A stretch of 64,000 nt of DNA from Mantis religiosa. Lineage: Eukaryota; Arthropoda; Insecta; Mantodea; Mantidae. Every line of letters starts with the position of its first letter. Position 1 is the first letter of the stretch. Below the pieces are notes generated by a model, which saw nothing but the letters and a program-made list of their open reading frames with translations, was not told the origin of the DNA and did no database searches. Where the stretch lies: positions 21,613,903 through 21,677,902 of the forward strand of contig CM060950.1 of assembly GCA_030765055.1 (NCBI GenBank), given 5' to 3'. Positions 22,147 to 32,969 of the stretch are shown piece by piece. Made by a program: the position numbers and the translations under genes.

Positions 22147-23170
22147 CAAGATTTAACTGTATTGGAACACCACAGTGAAGCGAAATAATTATTAATTTTT
22201 AGATGAGTCGTATTTATTACACATCTGCTTCACTTTCGTACCTATTTTGAGGACATGTTTCGCAAATCATCGTTTGCATCTTCGGCTCTTATGCGACTAA
22301 AGCTTGATCCAGTGGTGTGGGTAATTCTGGGGTTGCTGCTGCCATCTGTTGATTTAGTGATGAACTTAAATGTGGGGTTCTCTTCTGGCGGGATTTCAAA
22401 GTTCATTAGTTGGTTTTTATGTTTTTCTATGTATATTCTCTCCCATATGACGAGTTCACTATGTTTTTGTACGTATTTTAGTAATTCTGTGCATCTTCAA
22501 TTTCATGATTTTCAGACCAGAAATGAGCTGCTATTGCGGACTTATCAATATTTTTGTATCTTAAGTGCCTGAAGTGTTCTTTCTTTCTAGTGCCTATGTT
22601 TCAAGAAATACAATATAACATTGGCACCAAAAAACAATTACAACATTAAAAACCTACTTCACAGTAATAATACTGATAAGATAAAACCAGAGGAAAAGTC
22701 AGGCATTTACAAGATTAAGTGTAAAGACTGTGAAACAATTTACATAGGGAGAACAAAAAGAAACATAGGCACTAGAAAGAAAGAACACTTCAGGCACTTA
22801 AGATACAAAAATATTGATAAGTCTGCAATAGCAGCTCATTTCTGGTCTGAAAATCATGAAATTGAAGATAGCACAGAATTACTAAAATACGTACAAAAAC
22901 ATAGTGAACTCGTCATATGGGAGAGGATATACATAGAAAAACATAAAAACCAACTAATGAACTTTGAAATCCCGCTAGAAGAGAATCCCACATTTAAGTT
23001 CATCACTAAATCAACAGATGGCAGCAGCAACCCCAGAATTACCCACACCACTGGATCAAGCTTTAGTCGCATAAGAGCCGAAGATGCAAACGATGATTTG
23101 CGAAACATGTTCTCAAAATAGGTACGAAAGTGAAGCAGATGTGTAATAAATACGACTCATCTAAAAATTA
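22147..23170 (+). mobile_element. inner PLE (family alpha), head-to-head, young copy
   Basis: 1024-bp insertion with a perfect 14-bp target duplication ATAATTTAAGTGAT (22133-22146 and 23171-23184). The left arm (22147-about 22610) is minus-oriented and begins with the 3' tail (rc of CTTCACTGTGGTG). The right arm (from about 22615) is plus-oriented and carries an open GIY-YIG frame. The arms are nearly identical, which suggests a recent insertion. Reverse transcriptase is absent (5' truncation). Confidence 0.88.
22621..23121 (+). CDS. GIY-YIG endonuclease domain of Penelope-like element
   Basis: Open for 166 codons. G-I-Y at residues 28-30 and Y-I-G at 41-43, with C34 and C37 between them as in the PLE-type domain that carries a CCHH zinc site. 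The candidate catalytic Arg is R52 and H56 follows in R-K-K-E-H-F-R. The later L-V-I-W-E-R-I-Y-I-E-K-H-K-N-Q-L-M-N-F-E block is shared by all PLE fragments in this window. In intact PLEs this domain follows the reverse transcriptase and cuts the target for priming. Here it has no reverse transcriptase attached, so it is at most a fragment; the ATG is probably fortuitous. Confidence 0.8.
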   Translation: MAPKNNYNIKNLLHSNNTDKIKPEEKSGIYKIKCKDCETIYIGRTKRNIGTRKKEHFRHLRYKNIDKSAIAAHFWSENHEIEDSTELLKYVQKHSELVIWERIYIEKHKNQLMNFEIPLEENPTFKFITKSTDGSSNPRITHTTGSSFSRIRAEDANDDLRNMFSK

Positions 23171-23229
23171 ATAATTTAAGTGATGTTTGTGTTTGAATTA
23201 CCGACTCATTACTTTAAAAAATCATTGAC

Positions 23230-23763
23230 ATGTTTGATAGCAGTGATGCGATCTCCATCAAACTCGTGCAGGAACTTCTTTCAGAGAGTGAACTTGCAGG
23301 GAAACTTTTGTATATAAAGTCAAATTTTGGATTCCTACCTGGTGCTATTACGTGCTTAGAGAAGTCAGGAGTTAAGTTAGTGGAACAAAGAGACTTGGTA
23401 AAAACAGTGGCAAGTGACTTAGAAAATGTGATCGGGAAAGTGGGGAAGGATGTAGCAAAAAAATTAATGCTCGTTTTGAACAAAAATAAAGGGTTTGCTA
23501 CATTGTCTTCAATTGCAAATGTTCTGTCGGGTGAGAAACTTTCTCTGGTAGATTTACCAGGAGACTTAGAAGCAAGTGACTTACTTTACTTTAAGTATGC
23601 TCCTCTCGTCTCAGTGCAAGTGGAAAGGAGCTTCTCAATGTACAAAGCATTGTTAGCAGATAATCGGCAGTCATTTTGCTTTGAAAATCTACAGATGATA
23701 TTTATTGTGCATTGTAACTCAGGACTCATGAAAATACCGCTAACATATGTGCTAATAAAATAA
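23230..23763 (+). pseudogene. hAT transposase C-terminal dimerisation domain
   Basis: 177 open codons after the outer PLE insertion, stop TAA at 23761. It shows the hAT dimerisation signature near its end: Y-F-K-Y-A-P-L-V-S-V-Q-V-E-R-S-F-S-M-Y-K (about residues 118-137). The ATG at 23230 is the M of the rejoined I-I-D-M-F-D frame, not a real start. Confidence 0.85.
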
Positions 23764-24170
23764 AATAGAAAACCACAAATAGTTGTGTACCTGTATAAAT
23801 GTTTAAAATAAACTTGTTCTTTGATATTTTATATTATTTTCTTTTGAGTTTATCTTCCAAAAAACAAATATTTGCAATTTAAAGGGCATTTTTTTACATT
23901 TTAGAGGGCATTTTTTTTTTTTTTTTTAGATTTTTAGGGCATTATTGCATTTTAAGTATTTTTTGGGGCATCAAAATCCTAGCCCTAATAATGATGTATG
24001 CAGTACTTGCTTGTACATTTTATTACAATAGCTTTCTATTTATGTAAATATTTAAGGAAGTGCTCCAATAACTGACAATAATATACTATCACCTTTACAA
24101 ATGGTAATACAAACTAATTCTTAAAATGTTCAAGAAAATATGTTAAACTTACAGTTCTCTATCCTCTCAC

Positions 24171-24395
24171 ATCCTTCTGTAGACCACTGCCACAGCTGTT
24201 CAGCATTTGCACCAGTTCATTCCATTTACTCCGCAATTCTTTTGGATCAGTAGATAGTGTGAACCTTCCAGTTTTCATAATCGGTTTGCTCCTACAATCC
24301 TCAATGTGTATTGTATACAGTTCTGTACTGGTTTTAATACCATATTTGATTCCATCTTCAATCCAAAGAACAGAAACATAGTAATCACAAATGTT
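24171..24395 (-). CDS. candidate internal coding exon, unrecognised (PH-like?)
   Basis: Minus strand: acceptor CAGTATCACATAG ending at 24396, then 75 sense codons in frame, then a possible donor GTGAGA at 24170 (the frame would otherwise stop at TAG 12 bases further; GTAAGT follows after that stop). Peptide landmarks: D-Y-Y-V-S-V-L-W-I-E-D-G-I-K-Y-G, then G-R-F-T-L-S-T-D, then K-E-L-R-S-K-W-N-E-L-V-Q-M-L. Alternating beta-like strands followed by a Trp-containing helix resemble the end of a PH/PTB fold, but this is inference. It does not resemble RMDN1. Confidence 0.4.
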
Positions 24396-27353
24396 CTATG
24401 TGATACTGCCGTGAAGAGTGGTGTCGAAAAAAAGCATACAAATTTATAATTAGCAGCTTCAGGTGCAACATGTGAGAGAACATCTTTTGCCGTAAACAGC
24501 AGTGTTACAGTATACCGCCAATGTTATTCAGGGTTAATTGCTAGCTATAAGAACAACAGCAGCAAACTATTTAAGAAGAAAGTTACCAAATAGCCCTTAA
24601 TATATATATAGTTACTATATAGCATGGAAGAAATACAGATACTCATTTTAACCTGCCAAGTAGCTCAATGAAAGGTGTAAAAATGTTCTAACCACCTTTG
24701 GTCTACTTCAAAATATTATCTAAAAATGAATGTTTTTGAATCTGATGTTTATTAGCTCTACACTAATGAGGTACTTTGCATGCAGCAGAAGTGAACTACT
24801 GGGCAATACCACAAGTAAACTCATCACCTCTCAGTCACAGAACAGAAATGGCCTCCATGTATACATTTTACAAGTACACTGGAGAATAAATTAATGAGAG
24901 AGTAACTATAAAATGCTGATAATAAAACAAAAATTCTTGGCATGATTTGAATGAACACTTTACAATAAAAATACAATTTAAAAATTGACATAAAAATTAA
25001 CTTTATGACAGACTGCTCTTCAAAATGATTTCCGCCATAAAAATTGAGCATGTGGCTCAGAAATTCTGCATGAAGATATAGCAGTTCAATAAAAAAGTCT
25101 ATACATGGTTTACGATAGAATTAAAATTACTTTAGAATCCGGACAGCTGCCATGAAGCACATGGTGGAGTGGTGTCGAGGAAAACGACATTCCACTTATG
25201 AACACCCTGGCACGTGCAATGGTTAGACAGAAGAGCACGCTAAAACTATCTTAATTAACTTGTTGATATTTACATTTCTAACACATAGGTACGTTTTGAA
25301 CGATACTATGTTAAAGCAATGTACAGATGAAACTGAGGTAATGCTGAAAATGTTCAGCAGAATCTGAATTTGTTTATCATATTGCCTTGAAGTGTTTTTA
25401 GAAAGCTGGGATTAAGAGTAAGCAAGAGAAACGTAATATGCTTTTGGCATTAAACATTATAGTTTACTGAATGAATTTCCTGAACACACAAATAATAGAG
25501 TAATTTTTAGAACGTCTTCTTTCTCTATATGCCATATTAGATTAGCAAGTACAAAATTGAAAGCCTTTAACTTGAAGTGTACTTACTGTAGGTTTAACAC
25601 ATAAGATACATTTCTAAAAGCTTAAAATGTTCAGCTGTGCATTGCCTTAAGAAAAATAGCAGTAACTAACTGTTCCCTCTATTTTTCAAAATATTCACAC
25701 AGTGCACACAATGCCTTGCTTGTCTGAAAATAGTGCAGATCTGACCTACTTTTGAATATTTTTTCTTGGGGGAGCGAGTTCTTGGTCTAACTTGTTTTTG
25801 AGTGGTGCTGGTAGTGTGGGACATTGTGTCCTTATGCTAATAACACTAAAACACTGATGACCTATGAAATATTAATACACTAATGAAATGATTAAATAAC
25901 TAATGAAGAAACCAGTTTTTATAACAGTGAAACTATAACCAAACAATTAGGTATGCTTTGATTACACAGGTGAACAAAACAAAACAAGCAATATCTATGC
26001 TTTACATGACACGTGCTTCAACATGACAACACAATAACATCTGCAGCAAAACTTAGACACAGTGGTAAAGGGGAATCGCTTGCCTAATTGGTTGAAGTTA
26101 TGTGGTGCAGCATTAAAGAGGTGTGGTCACTGTCATTACCATAGAAACCCTCCCTCCCTAACCTTTGAAGGAACTGTAGGGATCCTAAAGTAACTTACAT
26201 TTGACCATAAAATCAACATTAGTGAAGTAATGACAATTCATAAACACGTGTGTTTGCTCAAAAACTAATTCAAGATTCACTATTTTTGTCAGACAACACA
26301 GTAAGAAATTACAATTATGTGTACATGTCTGTATCGTACTTTTTAAAACTAGCAAAATGTCCATTTTACATTTGGATACATCTAGATGTAGAAAGATCAT
26401 TCCTCATTTTCAATTACTAATAGCATAACAAAACCTTGTAATACAAATTCTGTTATCTTCTTTGCCTTGAGAACTAATATGCATAAGTGGCCCATTCCCC
26501 TAGATTGCAATGTTTTCCTTAACTATATAAGGAAAAGTTAAAGCAATATAGCTTTTTAGGATCTTCTACAGCAAAGGATAAAGAGCTATTCATATGTGCT
26601 CTTAAACCGGATGATAGCTTCAACATTTATATTGTCACGTGGATGGTTTAGGAATGCTTGGGAACATATCAAATTTTAGAAGTTTGTTATTTAATGCTAA
26701 TTTCCTGTATCTTGACTTGTTTGCACATTTTCCAAAGAATCTGAAGTACCTATTTCTGCTGAGCCATCAGAACAAGGTAATGTGATATTTCACACATCAG
26801 CTTATGACATCAACTTCCTGTTTACTCATGTCGACCATGTGCAGGTGGTTGGATGCTGAATCGGGTACTGAAACAGCACTCTATGTCAGCCAAAATGTTC
26901 TAAGAACTATGACAACGCTGAAGTTTGCTTAGGATACGTTTAAATAGCTTTTTTGGTATGAAACTGCCATTTTGGCACTTGGTACACCATGTTGGGAGAA
27001 ACAGTATTGAAGGGATGCTCAGTCCAGTCAGCTGAGTACAGTCTTCTCCTTAGAATCACTCTTGGTTGTCGTGAGGGCAGACAGGTTAACATACATTGCA
27101 TCCTCAACATCCACGACAAACAACCCTCAAAGCAACCCCGAATGAAAATTTGTGTAAGTAATTCCTGTTACCATTCATCCCTAAGTCTCCTCAAGGCTGA
27201 GTTTAGTAGAATTTATAGTTCCACTGTTGTATCTCCGGCTCTAACTTTTAGCATGCCCGAGTAAGGCAATGATGCCACTTCTTGTCACTACTGTGAATAC
27301 CAGCATGTATGTGCTCTCTTTGCAAAATGCAAACAATGTTAGGAGTTATAAAT
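24396..27353. other. about 3 kb without recognised features
   Basis: AT-rich with short AT tracts (24600-24620). Several small open frames on both strands (for example 24824-25051, 26185-26400, 26989-27264) lack family resemblance. A slightly less AT-rich patch at 25140-25245 could be a degraded element but was not identified. Confidence 0.4.
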
Positions 27354-27366
27354 AAACTAAACATTT

Positions 27367-27847
27367 ACACAGAAAAATGAAGCTAGTTACAGTGGAATAA
27401 TAAATATTACACAAATAAAAATATTTGTTAATTATAATCCACTTACCTTAAGAAGTTGATGTTAAAACTTCTTTCTTCTTTTTCAAATCATTTCAATTTA
27501 ACCATGAAATAAATCCTGAAGTTAAATTATTAAAACAATTAAATGTTCCCATATATTTGATAGTGTGGGAAAAAATATTTATTTTAAAAAATAAGCTTCA
27601 CGTAATGAATTTTGACATACCGGCAATGATTCTGTTTTTAGGTTTGTTTCGTCTTCGGATGTTGGTGGTGCTGGGAACGTGACATAGCAAAGAGAAAACA
27701 TGGTAACCAAGATTTCCTTAACAACGGAGTTTGTTTTCACTGAGGATGAAAGCAAAATGCCTTTGAAATCGATTTGAAAAAGAAGAAAGAAGTTTTAACA
27801 TCAACTTCTTAAGTGGATTATAATTAACAAATATTTTTATTTGTGTA
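27367..27847 (-). mobile_element. PLE hairpin copy (family beta)
   Basis: 481-bp insertion with a perfect 13-bp target duplication AAACTAAACATTT (27354-27366 and 27848-27860). The left end carries the inverted tail (on the minus strand CCACTGTAACTAGCTTCATTTT). Outer repeats ACACAAATAAAAATATTTG and its complement flank a degenerate GIY-YIG end (27530-27625). Confidence 0.85.
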
Positions 27848-27860
27848 AAACTAAACATTT

Positions 27861-28105
27861 GTTAACCAAACTTCACTTATCTGTCTTAAAATTGTCGAAA
27901 TCCTCTGGGAACAGTTTCACTATGCTTCCATCACACCCTCAGCCAGTAGCATAATAGCAAACTATCTGTCACCTAACGGAAATAACCAAATGTTTAATCA
28001 GTCTACTGGCTAAGGATGTGATGGAAACATCGGGAAACTGGTCCCAGAGGATTCTGACAATTTTACACTTTATAAGTGAAGTTGGTTGCCACGTGTTGTA
28101 GTTAT
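27861..28105. mobile_element. PLE terminal-repeat hairpin
   Basis: Two inverted arms: AACTTCACTTATCTG with AATTGTCGAAATCCTCTGG on the left, and CAGAGGATTCTGACAATTTT with AAGTGAAGTTGG on the right. The right arm matches the PLE end at about 52440-52550. A degraded hammerhead-like core (GATGGAAACATC, GGGAAAC) lies at about 28018-28050. Target duplication was not resolved because the beta copy adjoins it. Confidence 0.6.
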
Positions 28106-28638
28106 TTATAATATTTGAATTGCTTCAGTGTCAGTAGCTTCAGGTTTTAAAAAATGTTAAGAGTATATAACATATGGTGAGAGCACTTACAGGAAACATA
28201 AACAAAGAGATTTAATATGCTCACATATAGCCAATTGTAACATAACTGAAGCAAACAGTTGATGATATCATGAGCTCTGCTTACATGAGAACTGGCAACA
28301 TAATAGAAAATGCAAGGCGGACATATGTGGAGGATTTCTGTAATTTGTGCTAGCAGACAACTGGAACCAGCAATGGAAACCTTGCCTGACCTTCTTTATC
28401 TTTCACATTATGTTTTGTATGTAGCAAAGCTCTAAGCAACAACAACAAGCTATATTTATTAAAACATGACACTAGATGAAATTAGAGTGGCAATGAATCA
28501 GAATTGCTTCCTCTACTACAGAAAATCACAGCACTCATATATTAAAGGTGGCCATTCTAATCTTTACCTTCAGAAAACATCAGGGCCAGAGATACAGCAG
28601 CAGAACTATAAATAATGCATATTTTTACTTAAAATGAA
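28106..28638. other. no recognised feature
   Basis: AT-rich; nothing recognised. Confidence 0.4.
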
Positions 28639-28651
28639 TAATTCAGAACTT

Positions 28652-28743
28652 AGAATTCCTTTCTTGGAAGTGTTGAAAACAGTGTTGTTGTGATAAATTA
28701 AATTTAAAGGGAGTCGATTAATGACACTAAACAACACTTACTT
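28652..28743 (-). mobile_element. truncated PLE copy (family delta)
   Basis: 92-bp insertion with a perfect 13-bp target duplication TAATTCAGAACTT (28639-28651 and 28744-28756). On the minus strand it holds the end of the terminal repeat, starting AAGTAAGTGTTGTTTAGTGTC, then the tail CAACACTGTTTTCAACACTTCC. Single arm, no hairpin. Confidence 0.85.
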
Positions 28744-28782
28744 TAATTCAGAACTTTTTTCTTACAAAAAAATCTTCCAACA

Positions 28783-28978
28783 TAGGTCATATTAGAGAAT
28801 GAATGAAACGGGTAAAACTATGCTCAAGTGAGCTAAGGATCCATAGAGCTTAGAGCTACTCTACATTCAACTTTCAGGATAAGGGAAACTCCCAGAAAAA
28901 AACTTTATTAAGATAACCCAACATCACTGCAGAGCTCTTGAATGTGAGACAGACGTGCTACCTCAACACCATTGAGGC
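28783..28978 (-). repeat. tRNA-derived SINE (family S1)
   Basis: Same body words as the other S1 copies on the minus strand (AAGTTGAATG, CTCTATGGATCC). Head near 28975 with TGAGGTAGCACGTCTGTCTC. B box is degenerate. Confidence 0.6.
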
Positions 28979-29027
28979 AGACAATTTAGAAACTGATTGA
29001 CATATGTACAACAAATTTACATAAAAT

Positions 29028-29445
29028 AGAGTCAACATGAAAAATTCAATGCCATGGACAGGATTTGAACCACGATCTCCTGGTTTCCATCCAGTCCCTC
29101 TAACCCATTGAACTACCATGGCCAACTTGCCGTCACGACGTTAAAGGTTCCATTTGACTCGTATATTTCCCCGGTAGACCACTAGGGGCTCTCGCATTTG
29201 CAATACACCGTTTGTGGTGGCTTACTATCGTAAGTACTTGAGTCCCAAGCTTCATCATTTAACTCATATTTTAGTTAATTGATGGAAATTCATCATTTCT
29301 TCACACTAGCCGTATATAGAATCAACATGAAAAATTCAATGCCATGGCCACGATTTTCCTTGTTGACTCTATCAAAGACCTTAGCCTATATACGGCTAGT
29401 GTGAAGAAAGAATTAATTTCCAGCAATTAACTAAAATTACAAAAA
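29028..29445 (-). repeat. tRNA-like repeat S3 with terminal hairpin
   Basis: Minus-strand tRNA-like part: GGCCATGGTAGTTCAATGG (A box, about 29124-29106) and GTGGTTCAAATCC (B box, about 29080-29068), then GGCATTGAATTTTTCATG. To its right an inverted pair at about 29265-29445 is built around CACACTAGCCGTATATA and its complement. The same arrangement occurs mirrored at 30756-31105. Confidence 0.6.
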
Positions 29446-30755
29446 ATTCTTTTAAATTTTTTTTAAAATGTGAGAAATAACAGAAAAAGCCGCAGATGCA
29501 CAACTATGCCCTCCACCTACGGTTATTTAAACTATTATGTAACTCATTTTCACTTCAGTATTAAAATCATTTACATGAAACATTACTAGATAATTTAATA
29601 CATAAACAATTAAAAAGCTTATATTGTAATTTTGATCATTTTAGTTCTATTTTCATTGAATAGTCCCTTTAGAGGCATTGAAGTATTCTGACACAAATGA
29701 AAACTGCTTGCTTACAAGGGAACTATCACTATGCTCACACCTGTATTCACTTGAGGGTTTGATGGCTCATCTCTGCTCTATGTGGAGCCTGTGTGCGAAA
29801 AATCAGGTGTGGAGTATTGCCGGAAGTACCCAAAAATGAGTCCAGAATATGTAGGAACATGTAGGCATAATAGCACAGCATTGTATGGAAGGAATTGTTT
29901 ACCCTTTACGGGTAACGGCCTACACAAGGTATGAAGGAGCGCCATCTCCCACACCCAATAGAGCTAATAAGGGATGTTCAACAGCTACTTGCAAGTGGTC
30001 ACATGCAGCACTTTCCGGACTTCAGTTTCAGGCACTGCGGTTCTACTCAACAGCAGATACTTAGTGCACATGGTTTATACACAGCAGACATTATACCATC
30101 AAATTTTCAGGTGTGTAGTGGTGTGAGCACGGTGATATTTCCTCTGTTAGATGATGAGAGATATTTGAAGCAGATTACAAGATTAAGGAGCTTATTGCTT
30201 CATTTTAAAGAGAGGGAAATTATTAGGACTAGTCTTAATTGTGCCCTTTGTATCTTTCACTACCTTCCCTACCATCTACAGTGAATGTTCCAATAAGAAT
30301 GCACCATAGCCGACAATGGATTGGAGGAACTCCTGTTCCTTCTTATTTCACACCTATTCTAGTGTCATTAACATAATGGACATGTTTATTAAGAATAAGT
30401 TTGTTAATCATGATGACTCTACATTGCACTACTTAAGGGGCAGCTTTTGTTATCATTTTGACCAGTACAGATTGAGCTCCAATTATGTTGATTGCTAGTC
30501 AAAAGTAATAAATCAGTTCTATGACAAAAAGTTTACTTGTCAAAAAACTAAGATTGGGGCACTTTCTAGCTTTATAGATATCAGATAGAGCTCTAGTTGT
30601 TGTGGCATAAGTTGTTAAGCAAAGGGATGAGTAAACAAATGGTGCACACTCTTAGAGAACAACACAGTGCCTTATTTTTCACTGATGGCTGGTGGGCAGT
30701 TAGTGCTGCCACTGCAGTAGGCACACTGCATCCACATTGAATATTTAAATTCAAG
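29446..30755. other. no recognised repeat; one unexplained open frame
   Basis: A plus-strand open frame of 117 codons at 29931-30284 (starting M-K-E-R-H-L-P-H-P-I-E-L-I-R) is compositionally more protein-like than its surroundings. I recognise no domain and there is no supporting splice or start context. Confidence 0.3.
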
Positions 30756-31105
30756 CAATTAGTTAAGTTAATTATTGGATTGTAATCCTTCAAATACACT
30801 AGCCTATATATGGCTAGTGTATTTGAACGATTAAATTCCATCAATTAACTTAACTAATAGGAATTTAATGATGAAGCCTGGGACTCAAGTACTTACAATA
30901 GTAAGTCGCCACAAATGGTGTATCTTGAATACGAGAGCCCCTAGTGGTTTACTGGGAAAATATAAGTTAATTGGAGAATTTAATGTCAGGCCGGCACATT
31001 GGCCATGGTAACACAATGGGTAAGAGCAGCTCGATGGAAACCAGGATATCCGTGGTTCAAATCCCAACCATGGCATTGAATTTTTCAGTTTGACTCTATT
31101 TATCC
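30756..31105 (+). repeat. tRNA-like repeat S3 with terminal hairpin, second copy
   Basis: A near-perfect hairpin around ACACTAGCCTATATATGGCTAGTGT (about 30797-30822, written here in two parts: ACACTAGCC and GGCTAGTGT) is followed by the reverse complement of 29028-29280. It has A-box-like GGTAACACAATGGGTAAGAGC and B box GTGGTTCAAATCCC (31052-31065). Confidence 0.6.
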
Positions 31106-31113
31106 AAAATCTA

Positions 31114-31672
31114 GTGCTTAGGTTTATCATGCAAATTATAATTACATACCTTTGTTGCAGAAGGTGTTGGAAATGATGGCGAGTGAGTGAGTGAGTGAGT
31201 GAGTGTGTGGTGTTTTAGGGCCCGTCGACAGCAAGGTCATTTGGGCCCCAAATGATGGCTTTGTGCTGCCACACATGTCTCACACCTTTGAAGAAAATTG
31301 CTGTGACACACACTAATTCATCTTCTGAAGTAGTAATTTCTCTTCTGATATTGTCTATTGTTGCAATTAATTAGGGACATCAGTAAAGGACTATGGCCAC
31401 CGCGATCCCCAGACCTTACGGTATGCAATTTTTATTTATGGCAGAATTTAAAAAATAAAGTGTTTTGGAACAATGTGCAAACATTGGAAGAACTGAAAGA
31501 CAATATCAGAAGAGAAATCACTGCAATTTCAGAAAATAAATCAATGCATGTCAACAGAAATTATCTTCAAAGGTGTGGACATCGTGAAAGCGTAAGGACA
31601 TCATTTCCAACACCTTCTGTGACAAAGATATGTAATTATTGTAATTATAATTTGCATGATAAACCTAAGTGC
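31114..31672 (+). mobile_element. internally deleted mariner-type transposon
   Basis: Flanked by TA dinucleotides (31112-31113 and 31673-31674), with inverted repeats of about 75 bp (GCTTAGGTTTATCATGC outermost). The only coding remnant, 31370-31560, reads W-P-P-R-S-P-D-L-T-V-C-N-F-Y-L-W, the end of the DDE domain of this group, and then an N-I-R-R-E-I-T-A-I helix. The N-terminal and first catalytic parts are missing. Confidence 0.75.
31181..31249 (-). mobile_element. 69-bp LINE 3'-end insertion
   Basis: Perfect 10-bp target duplication AAATGATGGC (31171-31180 and 31250-31259). On the minus strand the insert reads GGGGCCCAAATGACC, then GTCGACGGGCCCTAAAACAC, then an (ACTC)n tail. Such a short 3' end with a tetranucleotide tail is typical of extreme 5' truncation of a LINE. 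Confidence 0.75.
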
Positions 31673-32969
31673 TAGAATTTAAATATTCAACACAGGTGCA
31701 GCATATCTACTGTGGTGGCAACCTACCCTCAGCTGTAGCACTAACCGCCTGCTGGCCCGCTGGCCAGCATTGAAAAGTAAGGCACTGTATAAAGAGAATA
31801 CCTTGTTTAGGAGTGGAAAAAAGGGTTATAACGAGGGAAATCCAGCAAGAGAAAGGCCTTATGCAAGTGTGTAAGTTAAGCCTAGTCCTATTTAATTTAC
31901 ATATAGACAATGTAGTAATGGAAATTGGGATACATAATAACTGTTTGCCAATAATTAATAACATACAGATTCTAAGGTTACCTTTTGAAAATGACATAGT
32001 TGTAGCTACAATTAGAGTATATTTTTTAAAACAGTCCTTGCAAGCATTAAATAATTACTGTAAAGAATGGAGTTTAAAGTAAACCAGCATAAGACACAGA
32101 TCACAATGTTCAAAAAAAGGGGGGAAATTGAGCAAATATAAAAAACAGATGAATGAAAATAAAAATAGAGTATAGGGTAGTGAGAGAATGCAGTTATTTA
32201 GGAGTTAAAATAGATAGCAGTGGTAATTGGGAAAAGCAAAAAAAATTGCTTTGGCAAAAGGTAAAAGAGCTTTTATCAGCCATTAGAAGCTGCAAATACA
32301 AAGTACTAATATAATTATTAAATGGTTAGAGAAAGTTTACTTTATGGTGATTGAAGCGAAAATGCTATATGGGATAGAGGTATGGGGATTAGGAGGAGAA
32401 TGGGAAGTTATAGATGAGGTGCAAAGGTTACGCTGTAGAGAAATACCTGGGCTACCAAATGCAACTGCTAGGCAAGTAGCGTAAATAGAGATGGGTATAG
32501 TGGCACATAAAGGAAAGATTATGGAAAGGGCACTGAAATTTTGGTATAGAATATTGAAATCTGGAAGAAAATAATTTCTTAAAACAATAAATAATATCTC
32601 AAGAGAAATATCTAAAGAACAAAGGATGGGTAAACTGTCTTAGAAATAACATGGAAAGCAATGGGTTACGGGAAATGTGGAGAGGAAGAGAACATAACTG
32701 AATAATTTCTGGAAATCCATAAGAAAAGATTCGAAGACATAGAAATTCTAAAAATATTTAGTGACATAACTGGAAAGAAATCTTTAGTTCTTTATATACC
32801 ATGGAAGGAGGCCTGGGGAAGGGAAAAGTACACAGAAATGACAAATAAAGAGGAGCAAGACAGCATTGCATGGGTGAAAGCAAGAGTATGGCAGTTAAAA
32901 GATTTAAGGAAGGGTATTCCACAAAATCATTGTCCCATATGTGGCAGAAATGAGAACCCGGAACATATA

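Larger units (their letters stand above)
21956..23219 (-). mobile_element. outer PLE (family gamma-like) in hAT
   Basis: Direct repeats AATCATTGAC at 21946-21955 and 23220-23229. Removing 21956-23229 rejoins the hAT frame exactly (I-I-D followed by M-F-D-S-S-D). Its left end carries a minus-oriented tail (rc CACTGTTTCTAACC) and it contains a hammerhead-like core at 22088-22118. It has little coding content of its own. It was split by the inner PLE at 22147-23170. Confidence 0.75.
20364..23987 (+). mobile_element. hAT DNA transposon, nested and inactive
   Basis: Terminal inverted repeats TAGGGCTAG at 20364 and CTAGCCCTA ending at 23987. A perfect 8-bp target duplication ATAATGAT (20356-20363 and 23988-23995) is the hallmark of hAT. 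Subterminal GGGCATTTTT repeats occur at both ends. It encodes an interrupted transposase (zinc-finger part, catalytic part, dimerisation domain) and was hit by a PLE (21956-23219) that was itself hit by another PLE (22147-23170). Confidence 0.92.

Noticed and set aside
22255..22572. 105-codon plus-strand frame, repeated at 63440-63676 and on the minus strand at 22854-23108 and 63645-63842
   Set aside because: These are antisense readings of the PLE GIY-YIG C-terminal region in the inverted arms, not a separate protein.
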